Assembly: GCA_026987225.1 (NCBI GenBank)
Contig: JALSNB010000016.1
Span: 1-5,749, forward strand
From: Caldisericaceae bacterium
GTDB lineage: Bacteria; Caldisericota; Caldisericia; Caldisericales; Caldisericaceae
Length of the DNA: 5,749 bases
Direction: 5' to 3'
Position 1 is the first letter of the stretch; each line of letters opens with the position of its first letter. Positions 1 to 5,605 of the stretch are shown here, one piece after another. A program made the translations under genes and the position numbers. The notes under the pieces are model-generated. The model had not been told where the DNA came from. It did not search any database and worked only from the letters and a program-made list of their open reading frames with translations.

Positions 1-579
1 CTCCTGCCTGCCCACGGAAAAACCTTTGTCGCCTTTCTCCACGATAAATGCGGATATGCCGCGCGCACCCCTGTCTTTGTCCGTTTTCGCCATCACAACG
101 TAAACGTCGGATAAGCCCGCATTCGTCGTGAAAACTTTTGTCCCGTTAAGTATGTAAAAATCGCCTTCCTTTTTTGCCTCTGTCCGTATGTCGGCCGGGT
201 TTGAGCCCGCATTCTGTTCGGTAAGCGCAAAAGAGCCGATAAGTTCTCCTCTGATCATTTTGGGAAGGTATTTTTCCTTCTGCTCTTTCGTTCCGCCGAG
301 CAGTATGGAAAATGTCGATAGCGAATGCGCGCCGAGCACTCCTGCCATCGTGCCGCTTGCATACGAAAGGACTTCGGCCGTCCTTGCATAGAGGTAAAAC
401 GGCAAGCCGAGCCCGCCAAATTCTTTCGGAAACGGAACCGCAATGAAGCCGTGATTCCCTAATTCCCTGAAAATTTCCTCTACTTTTTCCCCTTTAAGTT
501 CTATTTCTTCTTCAAAGGGCATTATATATTTGTTGCAAAATTCTTTTGCCGCATCGAGGACTTCCTTTTCTATGTCCAT
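1..579 (-). CDS. Acyl-CoA dehydrogenase, N-terminal 193 residues (3' end beyond left edge)
   Basis: This is the N-terminal part of an FAD-dependent acyl-CoA dehydrogenase, a cytoplasmic flavoenzyme that makes the alpha-beta double bond in acyl-CoA thioesters and passes electrons to an electron-transfer flavoprotein. The reading frame is open from ATG at 579 to the left edge. Residues 1-110 form the alpha-helical N-terminal domain, with the family-typical P-x-E-F-G-G-x-G stretch at about 51-58. The middle beta domain carries the FAD/substrate signature FALTEQNAGSN at 117-127, followed by NGTKVFTTNAG at 145-155 and the GISAFIVEKGDKGFSVG region at 174-190. The family usually has Asp where this protein has Asn127. 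The catalytic Glu lies in the missing C-terminal half, so chain-length specificity cannot be read. GAGGTG at 588-583 sits five bases before the ATG and supports this start. The gene diverges from the ABC-F gene. Family assignment is secure; the substrate is unknown. Confidence 0.93.
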   Translation of the reverse strand, partial: MDIEKEVLDAAKEFCNKYIMPFEEEIELKGEKVEEIFRELGNHGFIAVPFPKEFGGLGLPFYLYARTAEVLSYASGTMAGVLGAHSLSTFSILLGGTKEQKEKYLPKMIRGELIGSFALTEQNAGSNPADIRTEAKKEGDFYILNGTKVFTTNAGLSDVYVVMAKTDKDRGARGISAFIVEKGDKGFSVGRQE

Positions 580-593
580 TTTCACCTCACATT

Positions 594-622
594 CTATTGC
601 AAAATATACATCATTTTATAAT
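594..622 (+). promoter_or_regulatory. Candidate sigma-A promoter for the ABC-F gene
   Basis: A perfect TATAAT lies at 617-622, 32 bases before the preferred ATG at 655, which would give a leader of about 25 bases. The -35 is poor: at 16-17 base spacing the sequence is CTATTG/TATTGC (594-600). TTGCAA at 597-602 is a better hexamer but only 14 bases from the -10. The -10 is more reliable than the -35. Confidence 0.45.
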
Positions 623-640
623 ATAAGAGTAAATTCTCAA
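613..640 (-). promoter_or_regulatory. Candidate sigma-A promoter for the acyl-CoA dehydrogenase gene
   Basis: Read on the minus strand, TTGAGA (640-635) is followed by a 16-base spacer and TAAAAT (618-613). Transcription would start near 606, giving a leader of roughly 25 bases before the ATG at 579. The -10 overlaps the -10 of the opposing ABC-F promoter. This rests on consensus matching only, in AT-rich sequence. Confidence 0.45.
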
Positions 641-654
641 AACGGGCGGTGCGA

Positions 655-2334
655 ATGTTAACTGTAAGCAATATTACTTTTATAAACGGCGGAGTAAAAA
701 TTTTAAACGATATTTCCTTTACGGTAAGCGGGGAAAAGAAAATCATAGTCGGCGAAAACGGGAGCGGAAAAACAACCCTGCTCAATATCATAACCGGCAA
801 ACTTTCCCCTGACAGCGGAACAATTTCGGTAAAAGGGAGAATGGCATACGTGCCTCAGGAAATAGAAACGCTCGATATAAGCGGAATAAGCGAAATCGAA
901 TCGGCATTTTCGGATATAAAGAAAATCGAAAGAGAGTTGGAACGAATGGAAAAAACAGGGCGATTCGGAGACGAATACAACGCACTTCTTGCAAAATACG
1001 AAGAGAGCGGAGGATACACATACAAGCAGAAAATTGCGACATGGATGGACAAAATCGGGCTCAGTGCGGAGAGCGCAAAAAGAAAGATGTCGGAGATGAG
1101 CGGAGGGGAAAGGACGAAATGCGAAATAGTGAAGGCGATGGTATCCGATCCCGATATCCTCGTAATGGACGAACCCACGAACCACCTCGACATAGAAACA
1201 ATCGAACTGCTTGAGGAAATACTGAAAAAGTTTTCCGGCGACCTGCTCGTCGTTTCGCACGACAGGGTTTTTATAGACAGGATTGCAACGCATATCCTTT
1301 ACCTTTCCAACGGCACGCTCAAGGAATATCCCGGAGATTACAAGAAGTTCGAAAAACTCAGGGATGCGGAAAACGAAAAATTGGCAAAAGAGCGGGAAAA
1401 GCTGCTCAAATACGTGGAAAAGGAGCGCGCTTTCATAGAAAAGTTCAGATACGGAACGCGTGCCGCTCAGGCAAAGAGCAGGGAGAAAAAACTCGAAAAG
1501 ATAGAAATCCCCGAAGTTTCCGAGAAAAAAAGCATAAAGGTAAAATTGGAACTTGAAAACAGGGGCGGGGAAAAGGTGCTCGAAGTTAAAAACCTATTCA
1601 AACATTACGGCGAAAAAGAGGTGTTAAAAGGCGTAAACCTACTTATCATGCGGAACGAGCGAGTGGGGATAATCGGGAAAAACGGCAGCGGTAAATCCAC
1701 TTTGCTCAAAATCATAGCAGGTGCGGAAAAACAGGATAAGGGCGAGGTAAAAATCGGGCCGTCCGTTTCGGTGGGCTACTTCCCGCAGGACGCATTCGTC
1801 ATGGATTTAAGCGGCACGATCATAAACGAAATTACGGATTACGGATATACCGTTTCCGAGGCAAGGGATATCCTTGCCCTTTTCGGATTTACGGGAGATG
1901 ACGTTTTCAAAACGGTGGGGGAGCTGAGCGGAGGAGAAAAGAGGAAATTGCTTCTTGCAAAAGTGTCCCTTATAAAAGGAAACTTCCTGATTTTGGACGA
2001 GCCTACGAACCATCTCAGCATCGACTTAAAGGAAGCGGTAATCGATGCGCTGAGGAGTTATAAAGGAACAATTCTGCTCGTAACGCATGACAGGTACGTT
2101 TTGAAAGAAACGGTAAACAAAATTTACGTAATGAAGGAAGGAAAAATACAAAAGCCTTCCGCATTACGAAAAAGCGAAAACGGCAAAAAGGAAGACAAAA
2201 AGAAAAACAAAGAGGCAAACAAAATCGCAGCGCGAATCGCTTACCTCGAAAAACTCCTACTCAAAGAGAAAAACGCCAAAAAGGAAAAAGAACTCAAAAT
2301 TTTGAGAAACAAACTGAAAAATCTCAAAAAATAA
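655..2334 (+). CDS. ABC-F family ATPase (ribosome-associated, two nucleotide-binding domains)
   Basis: This is a soluble tandem-ATPase ABC-F protein. The family acts on the ribosomal E site as a translation factor or, in some members, in antibiotic protection. It has no membrane segments. Numbered from ATG 655, domain 1 has Walker A GENGSGKT (33-40), signature SGGE (149-152), Walker B VMDEP (170-174) and switch His202. Domain 2 has Walker A GKNGSGKS (341-348), signature LSGGE (424-428), Walker B ILDEP (446-450) and His478. Both sites look catalytically intact. The charged helical linker between domains, about 230-305, contains FRYGTRAAQAKSR, typical of the P-site-tRNA-interacting linker. Residues from about 500 form a lysine-rich coiled-coil-like tail. 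A GTG at 649 is also in frame, but ATG 655 has GGCGG five bases upstream and gives the usual family start MLTVSN. The D-loop Asp after NHL is present in domain 1 but is Ser455 in domain 2. Subfamily and any resistance role cannot be decided here. Confidence 0.95.
   Translation: MLTVSNITFINGGVKILNDISFTVSGEKKIIVGENGSGKTTLLNIITGKLSPDSGTISVKGRMAYVPQEIETLDISGISEIESAFSDIKKIERELERMEKTGRFGDEYNALLAKYEESGGYTYKQKIATWMDKIGLSAESAKRKMSEMSGGERTKCEIVKAMVSDPDILVMDEPTNHLDIETIELLEEILKKFSGDLLVVSHDRVFIDRIATHILYLSNGTLKEYPGDYKKFEKLRDAENEKLAKEREKLLKYVEKERAFIEKFRYGTRAAQAKSREKKLEKIEIPEVSEKKSIKVKLELENRGGEKVLEVKNLFKHYGEKEVLKGVNLLIMRNERVGIIGKNGSGKSTLLKIIAGAEKQDKGEVKIGPSVSVGYFPQDAFVMDLSGTIINEITDYGYTVSEARDILALFGFTGDDVFKTVGELSGGEKRKLLLAKVSLIKGNFLILDEPTNHLSIDLKEAVIDALRSYKGTILLVTHDRYVLKETVNKIYVMKEGKIQKPSALRKSENGKKEDKKKNKEANKIAARIAYLEKLLLKEKNAKKEKELKILRNKLKNLKK
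2293..2329. repeat. Palindrome and alternative inverted repeats at the convergent gene ends
   Basis: CTCAAAATTTTGAG (2293-2306) is a perfect 14-base palindrome inside the 3' end of the ABC-F gene. TTTTGAGA (2300-2307) can instead pair with TCTCAAAA (2322-2329) across a 14-base loop, so two mutually exclusive stems exist. Read on the minus strand, the palindrome is followed by TTCTTTTT. It could therefore be a weak terminator for the small membrane-protein gene arriving from the right. No T tract follows on the plus strand. The stems have few G-C pairs, so function is doubtful. Confidence 0.3.
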
Positions 2335-2610
2335 TTACTTGAAGAGTGCTTTCATCTCCGAAATGTAGAGCTTCAGATTCAATATGAAGTGTATTACAAA
2401 AAAGACAATTAAAGCGACACCGGGCAAATTGTGCATTTTTAGGAGCGTTTCTTTCGGAATCCCGAGAAAAGTCCAATTAAGCTGACCGGCACGCTTCGGA
2501 GCAAAGAGAAGCGCAATACCCGAAAAACTCACAAGCACCATAAGCACAAGCATTATGGAAGATACCACGGCCTTCACTTTTACAATAAGCAAATTGTTTT
2601 TACCGTTCAT
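2335..2610 (-). CDS. Small two-helix membrane protein, DUF4405/cytochrome b-like
   Basis: This 91-residue protein has two predicted membrane helices, about residues 13-36 and 60-83, joined by a short loop with PKRAGQLNW. His60 (MHNLPG) and His74 (FVIHFILN) lie 14 residues apart on one helix face. The second-helix pattern, His near the start, G-x-x-x-x-x-x-F, then I-H-x-x-x-N, resembles the DUF4405 family of small membrane proteins, which are related to cytochrome b-like four-helix folds. Heme binding is possible but is inference; a single two-helix copy would probably need to dimerise. The start is well supported: GGAGG at 2621-2617 lies six bases before the ATG at 2610. The stop codon immediately abuts the stop of the convergent ABC-F gene with no bases between them. 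No redox partner is encoded next to it. The family call is by pattern resemblance and is less certain than the reading frame. Confidence 0.75.
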   Translation of the reverse strand: MNGKNNLLIVKVKAVVSSIMLVLMVLVSFSGIALLFAPKRAGQLNWTFLGIPKETLLKMHNLPGVALIVFFVIHFILNLKLYISEMKALFK

Positions 2611-2616
2611 TTATAA

Positions 2617-2621
2617 CCTCC
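2617..2621 (-). promoter_or_regulatory. Strong ribosome binding site of the small membrane protein
   Basis: GGAGG on the minus strand, with a six-base gap to the ATG at 2610. It fixes the start and shows that this short gene is really translated. Confidence 0.8.
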
Positions 2622-2641
2622 GTATTTTAAAGAATCAAGAC

Positions 2642-2670
2642 ATTATAAGAAAAAAACGCTTTTGCGAAAA
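2642..2670 (-). promoter_or_regulatory. Candidate promoter for the small membrane protein
   Basis: On the minus strand, a perfect TATAAT lies at 2647-2642. A weak -35, TTTTCG (2670-2665), sits 17 bases upstream. Transcription would start near 2635, about 25 bases before the ATG. The -10 is convincing and the -35 is not. Confidence 0.45.
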
Positions 2671-2692
2671 TTCAAAGCAAACTTCAGTGGTA

Positions 2693-2707
2693 ATATTTTC
2701 AAAATAT
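2693..2707. promoter_or_regulatory. Perfect inverted repeat, possible operator
   Basis: ATATTTT-C-AAAATAT is a perfect repeat with 7-base arms around one central base. It falls between the expected -35 position and the -10 of the rightward promoter, where a bound repressor would block polymerase. The A/T-only arms make chance occurrence more likely than for a mixed sequence. No regulator gene is visible in the window. Confidence 0.35.
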
Positions 2708-2715
2708 GCTATAAT
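2707..2715 (+). promoter_or_regulatory. Extended -10 promoter for the sulfur-carrier / cdaA cluster
   Basis: TGC-TATAAT is a perfect -10 hexamer with the TG extension that can replace a good -35. At 17-base spacing the -35 position (2687-2692) reads GTGGTA, which is poor, so recognition would depend on the extended -10. Transcription would begin near 2722, about 22 bases before the ATG at 2744. It is the best-placed promoter for the genes running to the right edge. Confidence 0.55.
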
Positions 2716-2743
2716 AAAACAAACGGCAAAGATAGGGGGTTTT

Positions 2744-3031
2744 ATGGCAAGAGTTACGGTTATACTGCACGGCGAAATTGCCGAAAAAGCAGGCAAAAAC
2801 AGGCTGTACCTGCAAGGAAACAGCATAAAGGAAATATTTGAAAAATTGAAAAAAGAGCTGCCGTTTATAGAAAAGGAAATGCGATACAACAGAGTCGTAT
2901 GCCTTGTGAACGGGCGGAACATAGAAACCCTTAAAAAAGAAAATACGGAGCTCGAAGATTTCGATATGGTGAGGCTCGCCCTGAAAGACGGAAGTTATTT
3001 TGACTTTTTTCCGCCGGACGGGGGCGGTTAA
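2744..3031 (+). CDS. MoaD/ThiS family sulfur-carrier protein (beta-grasp, C-terminal GGG)
   Basis: This is a 95-residue ubiquitin-like protein. MoaD/ThiS proteins carry sulfur as a C-terminal thiocarboxylate after adenylation by a ThiF/MoeB-type enzyme, for molybdopterin, thiamine or related pathways. Visible support is the N-terminal strand RVTVILHGEIAEKAGK, the central VVCLVNGRNIE (about 50-60), the late ELEDFDMVRLAL segment and the tail FFPPDGGG, close to the F-P-P-x-x-G-G end of MoaD. It is longer than typical ThiS (about 65 residues) or MoaD (about 80). ATG 2744 is chosen because AGGGGG (2734-2739) lies four bases upstream and a TATAAT lies before it. The frame runs open further upstream, but that part crosses the promoter and lacks similarity. 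No activating enzyme, ThiG or MoaE is nearby, so the pathway is unknown. The tail has three glycines, not the usual two. It precedes cdaA by 51 bases and may be co-transcribed with it. Confidence 0.85.
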   Translation: MARVTVILHGEIAEKAGKNRLYLQGNSIKEIFEKLKKELPFIEKEMRYNRVVCLVNGRNIETLKKENTELEDFDMVRLALKDGSYFDFFPPDGGG

Positions 3032-3047
3032 TTTCCTTAAAAGATAC

Positions 3048-3075
3048 TTGCAAAAAAATGCAAACTATGTAAAAA
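3048..3075 (+). promoter_or_regulatory. Weak candidate promoter directly before cdaA
   Basis: TTGCAA (3048-3053), a 16-base spacer and TAAAAA (3070-3075) resemble a sigma-A promoter. If used, transcription would begin at or very near the GTG start at 3083, leaving little or no leader. The -10 is a poor match and the region is simply A-rich, so read-through from the upstream gene is at least as likely. Confidence 0.2.
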
Positions 3076-3082
3076 TATAGGT

Positions 3083-3934
3083 GTGGAAAATACGATTGCA
3101 CTGACAATTAAAAACCTTGGAGCAGGGTACATTATACTCACCATTGCAGATATACTACTCGTTGCAATTATCATATATTTCGTGCTGAGAGCAATTCAAC
3201 ACACAAGAACGTTGCAACTTGCGGAAGGCATAGGGCTGTATTTCGTTATCATCGCAATCCTTGCAAAGCTCGGCAACGTAATACACCTCATCACATTCAG
3301 TTTTCTTATGAACTGGCTGCTCCGCTTCTCGGTAACATTTTTGCCTTTCTTGCTCGTTGTCGTGTTTCAGCCCGAACTGAGAAAATGGTTTACCGGGTTG
3401 GGCAAAGGCATCTTTATAGAGGCAAGGGAGACAAGCGAAGAGGATTTCAAAACCGTAATCGAGGAAATCGTAAAAAGCGTAAAATACCTCTCTCTGAACA
3501 AAATCGGTGCGCTGATCGTTATCGAACGCTCCGTTCCGCTCAACGAATACATAGAAACGGGTGTCCCGATCAAATCGCTCGTCCGCTCTGAACTTATAAA
3601 CACAATATTTTTCCCGAATACCGCCCTTCACGACGGCGCGGTTATCATAAGGGACAGCCAAATCGTTGCGGCACGCTGCGTGCTTCCGCTTTCTCTGGAC
3701 GAATCGCTTGACAGGGAAGGGGTCGGAACAAGGCACAGGGCGGCAGTCGGAATAACGGAGGAAACGGATGCCGTTGCAGTCGTTGTTTCGGAGCAAACGG
3801 GCATCATATCAATGGCATTGAAAGGAAAACTCACAAGATACCTCAGCCCGCTCGAACTGAGAGGCATGCTACTCGTCATAGCAAAACCGATCACAATAGG
3901 AAACAAAACCGAAGGAGGCACAAAAAAGAAATGA
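3083..3934 (+). CDS. cdaA: Diadenylate cyclase CdaA (membrane-bound, makes c-di-AMP)
   Basis: CdaA condenses two ATP molecules into cyclic di-AMP, the messenger that controls potassium/osmolyte uptake and cell-wall homeostasis in Bacillota. The 283-residue protein is close to the family's usual size of about 270. Three membrane helices lie at about 16-38, 47-70 and 74-95, followed by the conserved FQPELRKW junction and the DAC catalytic domain. The catalytic motifs are intact: DGA at 184-186, in NTALHDGAVII, and RHR at 217-219, in GVGTRHRAAVG. GTG 3083 is the only plausible start: the frame is open back to 3041 but has no ATG, GTG or TTG there, and the next Met is inside the membrane region. 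No proper ribosome binding site precedes it; AGGTG at 3079-3083 overlaps the start codon. The gene overlaps cdaR by four bases (ATGA). Confidence 0.96.
   Translation: MENTIALTIKNLGAGYIILTIADILLVAIIIYFVLRAIQHTRTLQLAEGIGLYFVIIAILAKLGNVIHLITFSFLMNWLLRFSVTFLPFLLVVVFQPELRKWFTGLGKGIFIEARETSEEDFKTVIEEIVKSVKYLSLNKIGALIVIERSVPLNEYIETGVPIKSLVRSELINTIFFPNTALHDGAVIIRDSQIVAARCVLPLSLDESLDREGVGTRHRAAVGITEETDAVAVVVSEQTGIISMALKGKLTRYLSPLELRGMLLVIAKPITIGNKTEGGTKKK
3914..3918 (+). promoter_or_regulatory. cdaR ribosome binding site inside the cdaA 3' end
   Basis: GGAGG lies 12 bases before ATG 3931, somewhat further than optimal. With the ATGA overlap, this suggests that cdaR is translated partly by ribosomes finishing cdaA. 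A second in-frame ATG at 3946 would lie even further from it. Confidence 0.6.
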
Positions 3935-5136
3935 AAAAATTCTTTATGAAATTCCTCGATATCAGAGTGCTCTCCCTCGTATTCGCAATACTGATATGGT
4001 ATTACGTAATAGGCGTGCAGGGGCCCACAGTTACGAGAACGTTCAAAGTGCCGATAACTCCGATAAACATAGAAAGCGGAGTTTACATCACAAACGAACT
4101 TCCGGACGTAACGGTAACGGCGGAAGGCTCAAGCAAAGTGATTTTGGGCATAAAAGGCAATGACTTTACGGCGCTCGTAAACCTTGCCGGAAAAAGCGAA
4201 GGGGAGTTCTATCTGCCCGTTGACATTAAGCCTCCCACATCCGCAATAAAGGTAAAATCCGTTTCTCCGGAAAAGGTAAAAGTCACTCTCGAAAAAATCA
4301 CAACAAGAAAAATGCCCGTTATCGTAAAGTTCAAGGGAAATCCCGCACCGAACTTTTTGCCGAAAGAACCCATCGTTACGCCGAGCAGCGTAATGCTCAC
4401 AGGGCCTTTAAGCAAATTAGACGAAATAGAATCCGTTGTCGTTGAAGTGGATCTCACGGGAATAAACAGCGAAACAACGGTTGTTCTGCCCGTTCAACTC
4501 GTGATAAAGGACAATGCGGACGTAAGCAACGTGCAGGTAAATCCCGCAAGCTGCGTGGTGAAAATTTTGGAAAACAATCCCAACGTATCCGAAACGCTTC
4601 CCGTCGTGCCTAAGATAAACGGAGAGCCGTTCCAGGGTTTCGGCATAAAAGGAATATCAGTAAGCCCGCAAACAATCACGGTAAGCGGAGATATGAAAAC
4701 GCTTTCCTCTCTGCAATTCATCGAAACGGAGCCGATAGACGTATCCGGCATAACAAAAACGAAAACGTTCCAAATAGCGTTAAACGTTCCGGAAGGAGTA
4801 AAGATAAACGGAGATAACACATGCAACGTAAAAGTGGACGTAGAGCCCGTAAAAACGCTTGAAATTACTGTGCCGCTCACCGTAAACTACAACGCCGTGC
4901 TGTTCGATGCGACAATTTCGGCAAAAGAAGTAAAAGTCATACTCAAAGGTTTTGCGGATACGCTTGACAAAATAGACAAGCAGAGCGTAACGGCAATCGT
5001 TGACGTATCGACATTCGGGGAAGGGACATACACCGTGCCCGTTATCATAAAGGGGCTTCCCGAAAATACGGTGATAAGCATAGTAAACCCAGAAACCGTG
5101 GAAATTACTCTGAAGAAAAAGGGTGGCAATGGGTAA
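3931..5136 (+). CDS. cdaR: CdaR, YbbR-domain regulator of CdaA
   Basis: CdaR is the membrane-anchored partner that binds and modulates CdaA; its YbbR domains lie outside the cell. The 401-residue protein has a short basic N-terminus, one membrane helix at about 9-29 (LDIRVLSLVFAILIWYYVIG) and four tandem YbbR-like beta-domains at roughly 36-122, 126-214, 218-305 and 310-396. Each domain ends in a similar strand: VKVTLEK, CVVKILEN, CNVKVDVE and VEITLKK. Segments such as VSPEKVKV, VTPSSVMLTGP and VSPQTITVSG recur at equivalent positions, as expected for this repeat family. The order cdaA-cdaR is the conserved Bacillota arrangement. Start and function are well supported by the four-base overlap with cdaA. 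It is shorter than the Bacillus protein (about 480 residues) although it still has four repeats. glmM, the usual next gene, does not follow. Confidence 0.93.
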   Translation: MKKFFMKFLDIRVLSLVFAILIWYYVIGVQGPTVTRTFKVPITPINIESGVYITNELPDVTVTAEGSSKVILGIKGNDFTALVNLAGKSEGEFYLPVDIKPPTSAIKVKSVSPEKVKVTLEKITTRKMPVIVKFKGNPAPNFLPKEPIVTPSSVMLTGPLSKLDEIESVVVEVDLTGINSETTVVLPVQLVIKDNADVSNVQVNPASCVVKILENNPNVSETLPVVPKINGEPFQGFGIKGISVSPQTITVSGDMKTLSSLQFIETEPIDVSGITKTKTFQIALNVPEGVKINGDNTCNVKVDVEPVKTLEITVPLTVNYNAVLFDATISAKEVKVILKGFADTLDKIDKQSVTAIVDVSTFGEGTYTVPVIIKGLPENTVISIVNPETVEITLKKKGGNG

Positions 5137-5605
5137 AACATACTGCGCTATGTTCAACGGAATCCCTTTGAAAATCCATATGGAAAACGGCATCATAACC
5201 AAAATAGACTTTGCAAAGCGCTGCAAATCGGAAGACAAAACGCTTTCCGAAAAAATCACGGCATTTTGGAAGGGCGACCGCACCGCAGTGAAATATTTCG
5301 TCGAGGCCAAAAGAGACCTCAAACTGATATTCAGAAAGGTGCAGGAGATTCCTCTCGGAAAAGTTTCTTCATACGGCGGCGTTTCAAAGGCAATTTTCGG
5401 AAACACGCACTACGCCCGGCTTGTCGGGTATGCAATGCGCATAAATCCTTTACCGATTATTATCCCGTGCCACAGGGTGGTAAAATCGAACGGAGAGATA
5501 GGCGGATTCGGGGGCGGCATCAAAACCAAAATAAAACTCTTGAAAGCGGAAGGAGTAAAAGTGGAAAATGGAAGAATTGCGCCCGTATATTTTGCTGATC
5601 TCTAA
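5129..5605 (+). CDS. ogt: Methylated-DNA--protein-cysteine methyltransferase (Ogt/MGMT type)
   Basis: This protein repairs O6-alkylguanine in DNA by moving the alkyl group irreversibly to its own cysteine. Numbered from ATG 5129 it has 158 residues, typical of a stand-alone Ogt without an Ada transcription domain. The acceptor is Cys114 in IIIPCHRVV. Before it are the helix-turn-helix segment IPLGKVSSYGGVSKAIFG, the Arg97 finger (ARLVG) and NPLP; after it come GEIGGFGGG, K-x-K-x-x-LL and EGV, all in family order. The N-terminal domain is short and its usual G-T-x-F-Q-x-x-V-W stretch is degenerate (RDLKLIFRKVQ). GTG 5123 is also in frame, but ATG 5129 has AAGGG at the better distance. Either way the gene overlaps the cdaR end by 8-14 bases, which suggests translational coupling. 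Placement in a c-di-AMP operon is unusual. Confidence 0.92.
   Translation: MGKTYCAMFNGIPLKIHMENGIITKIDFAKRCKSEDKTLSEKITAFWKGDRTAVKYFVEAKRDLKLIFRKVQEIPLGKVSSYGGVSKAIFGNTHYARLVGYAMRINPLPIIIPCHRVVKSNGEIGGFGGGIKTKIKLLKAEGVKVENGRIAPVYFADL

Noticed and set aside
703..1293. Long open frame (196 codons) on the minus strand within the ABC-F gene
   Set aside because: It lies entirely antisense to a secure ABC-F gene, has no recognisable domain, and its composition (rich in Phe, Arg, Cys, His) is what the codon bias of the opposite strand produces.
2654..2668. Small CGC-TTTT-GCG hairpin with adjacent A/T runs in the divergent intergenic region
   Set aside because: Only three base pairs can form and the region lies upstream of both starts, so it is not a credible terminator or riboswitch.
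2555..2743. N-terminal extension of the sulfur-carrier protein back to an upstream ATG
   Set aside because: The extension would be antisense to the start of the membrane-protein gene and would cover the extended -10 promoter; the downstream ATG at 2744 has a strong ribosome binding site and matches the family N-terminus.
3048..3063. TTGCA / TGCAA inverted repeat before cdaA
   Set aside because: Five-base arms around an A run, with only one G and one C per arm; too weak for a terminator or a convincing operator.
3041..3082. In-frame upstream segment of cdaA encoding a CKLC-like stretch
   Set aside because: It has no ATG, GTG or TTG start codon and is very A-rich, so it is most likely untranslated leader.
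3155..3796. Long open frame (213 codons) antisense to cdaA
   Set aside because: It is a shadow of the intact cdaA catalytic gene, with no family resemblance and no credible ribosome binding site.
4780..5406. Open frame (208 codons) antisense across the cdaR/ogt junction
   Set aside because: It crosses two well-supported plus-strand genes and shows no domain or plausible composition.
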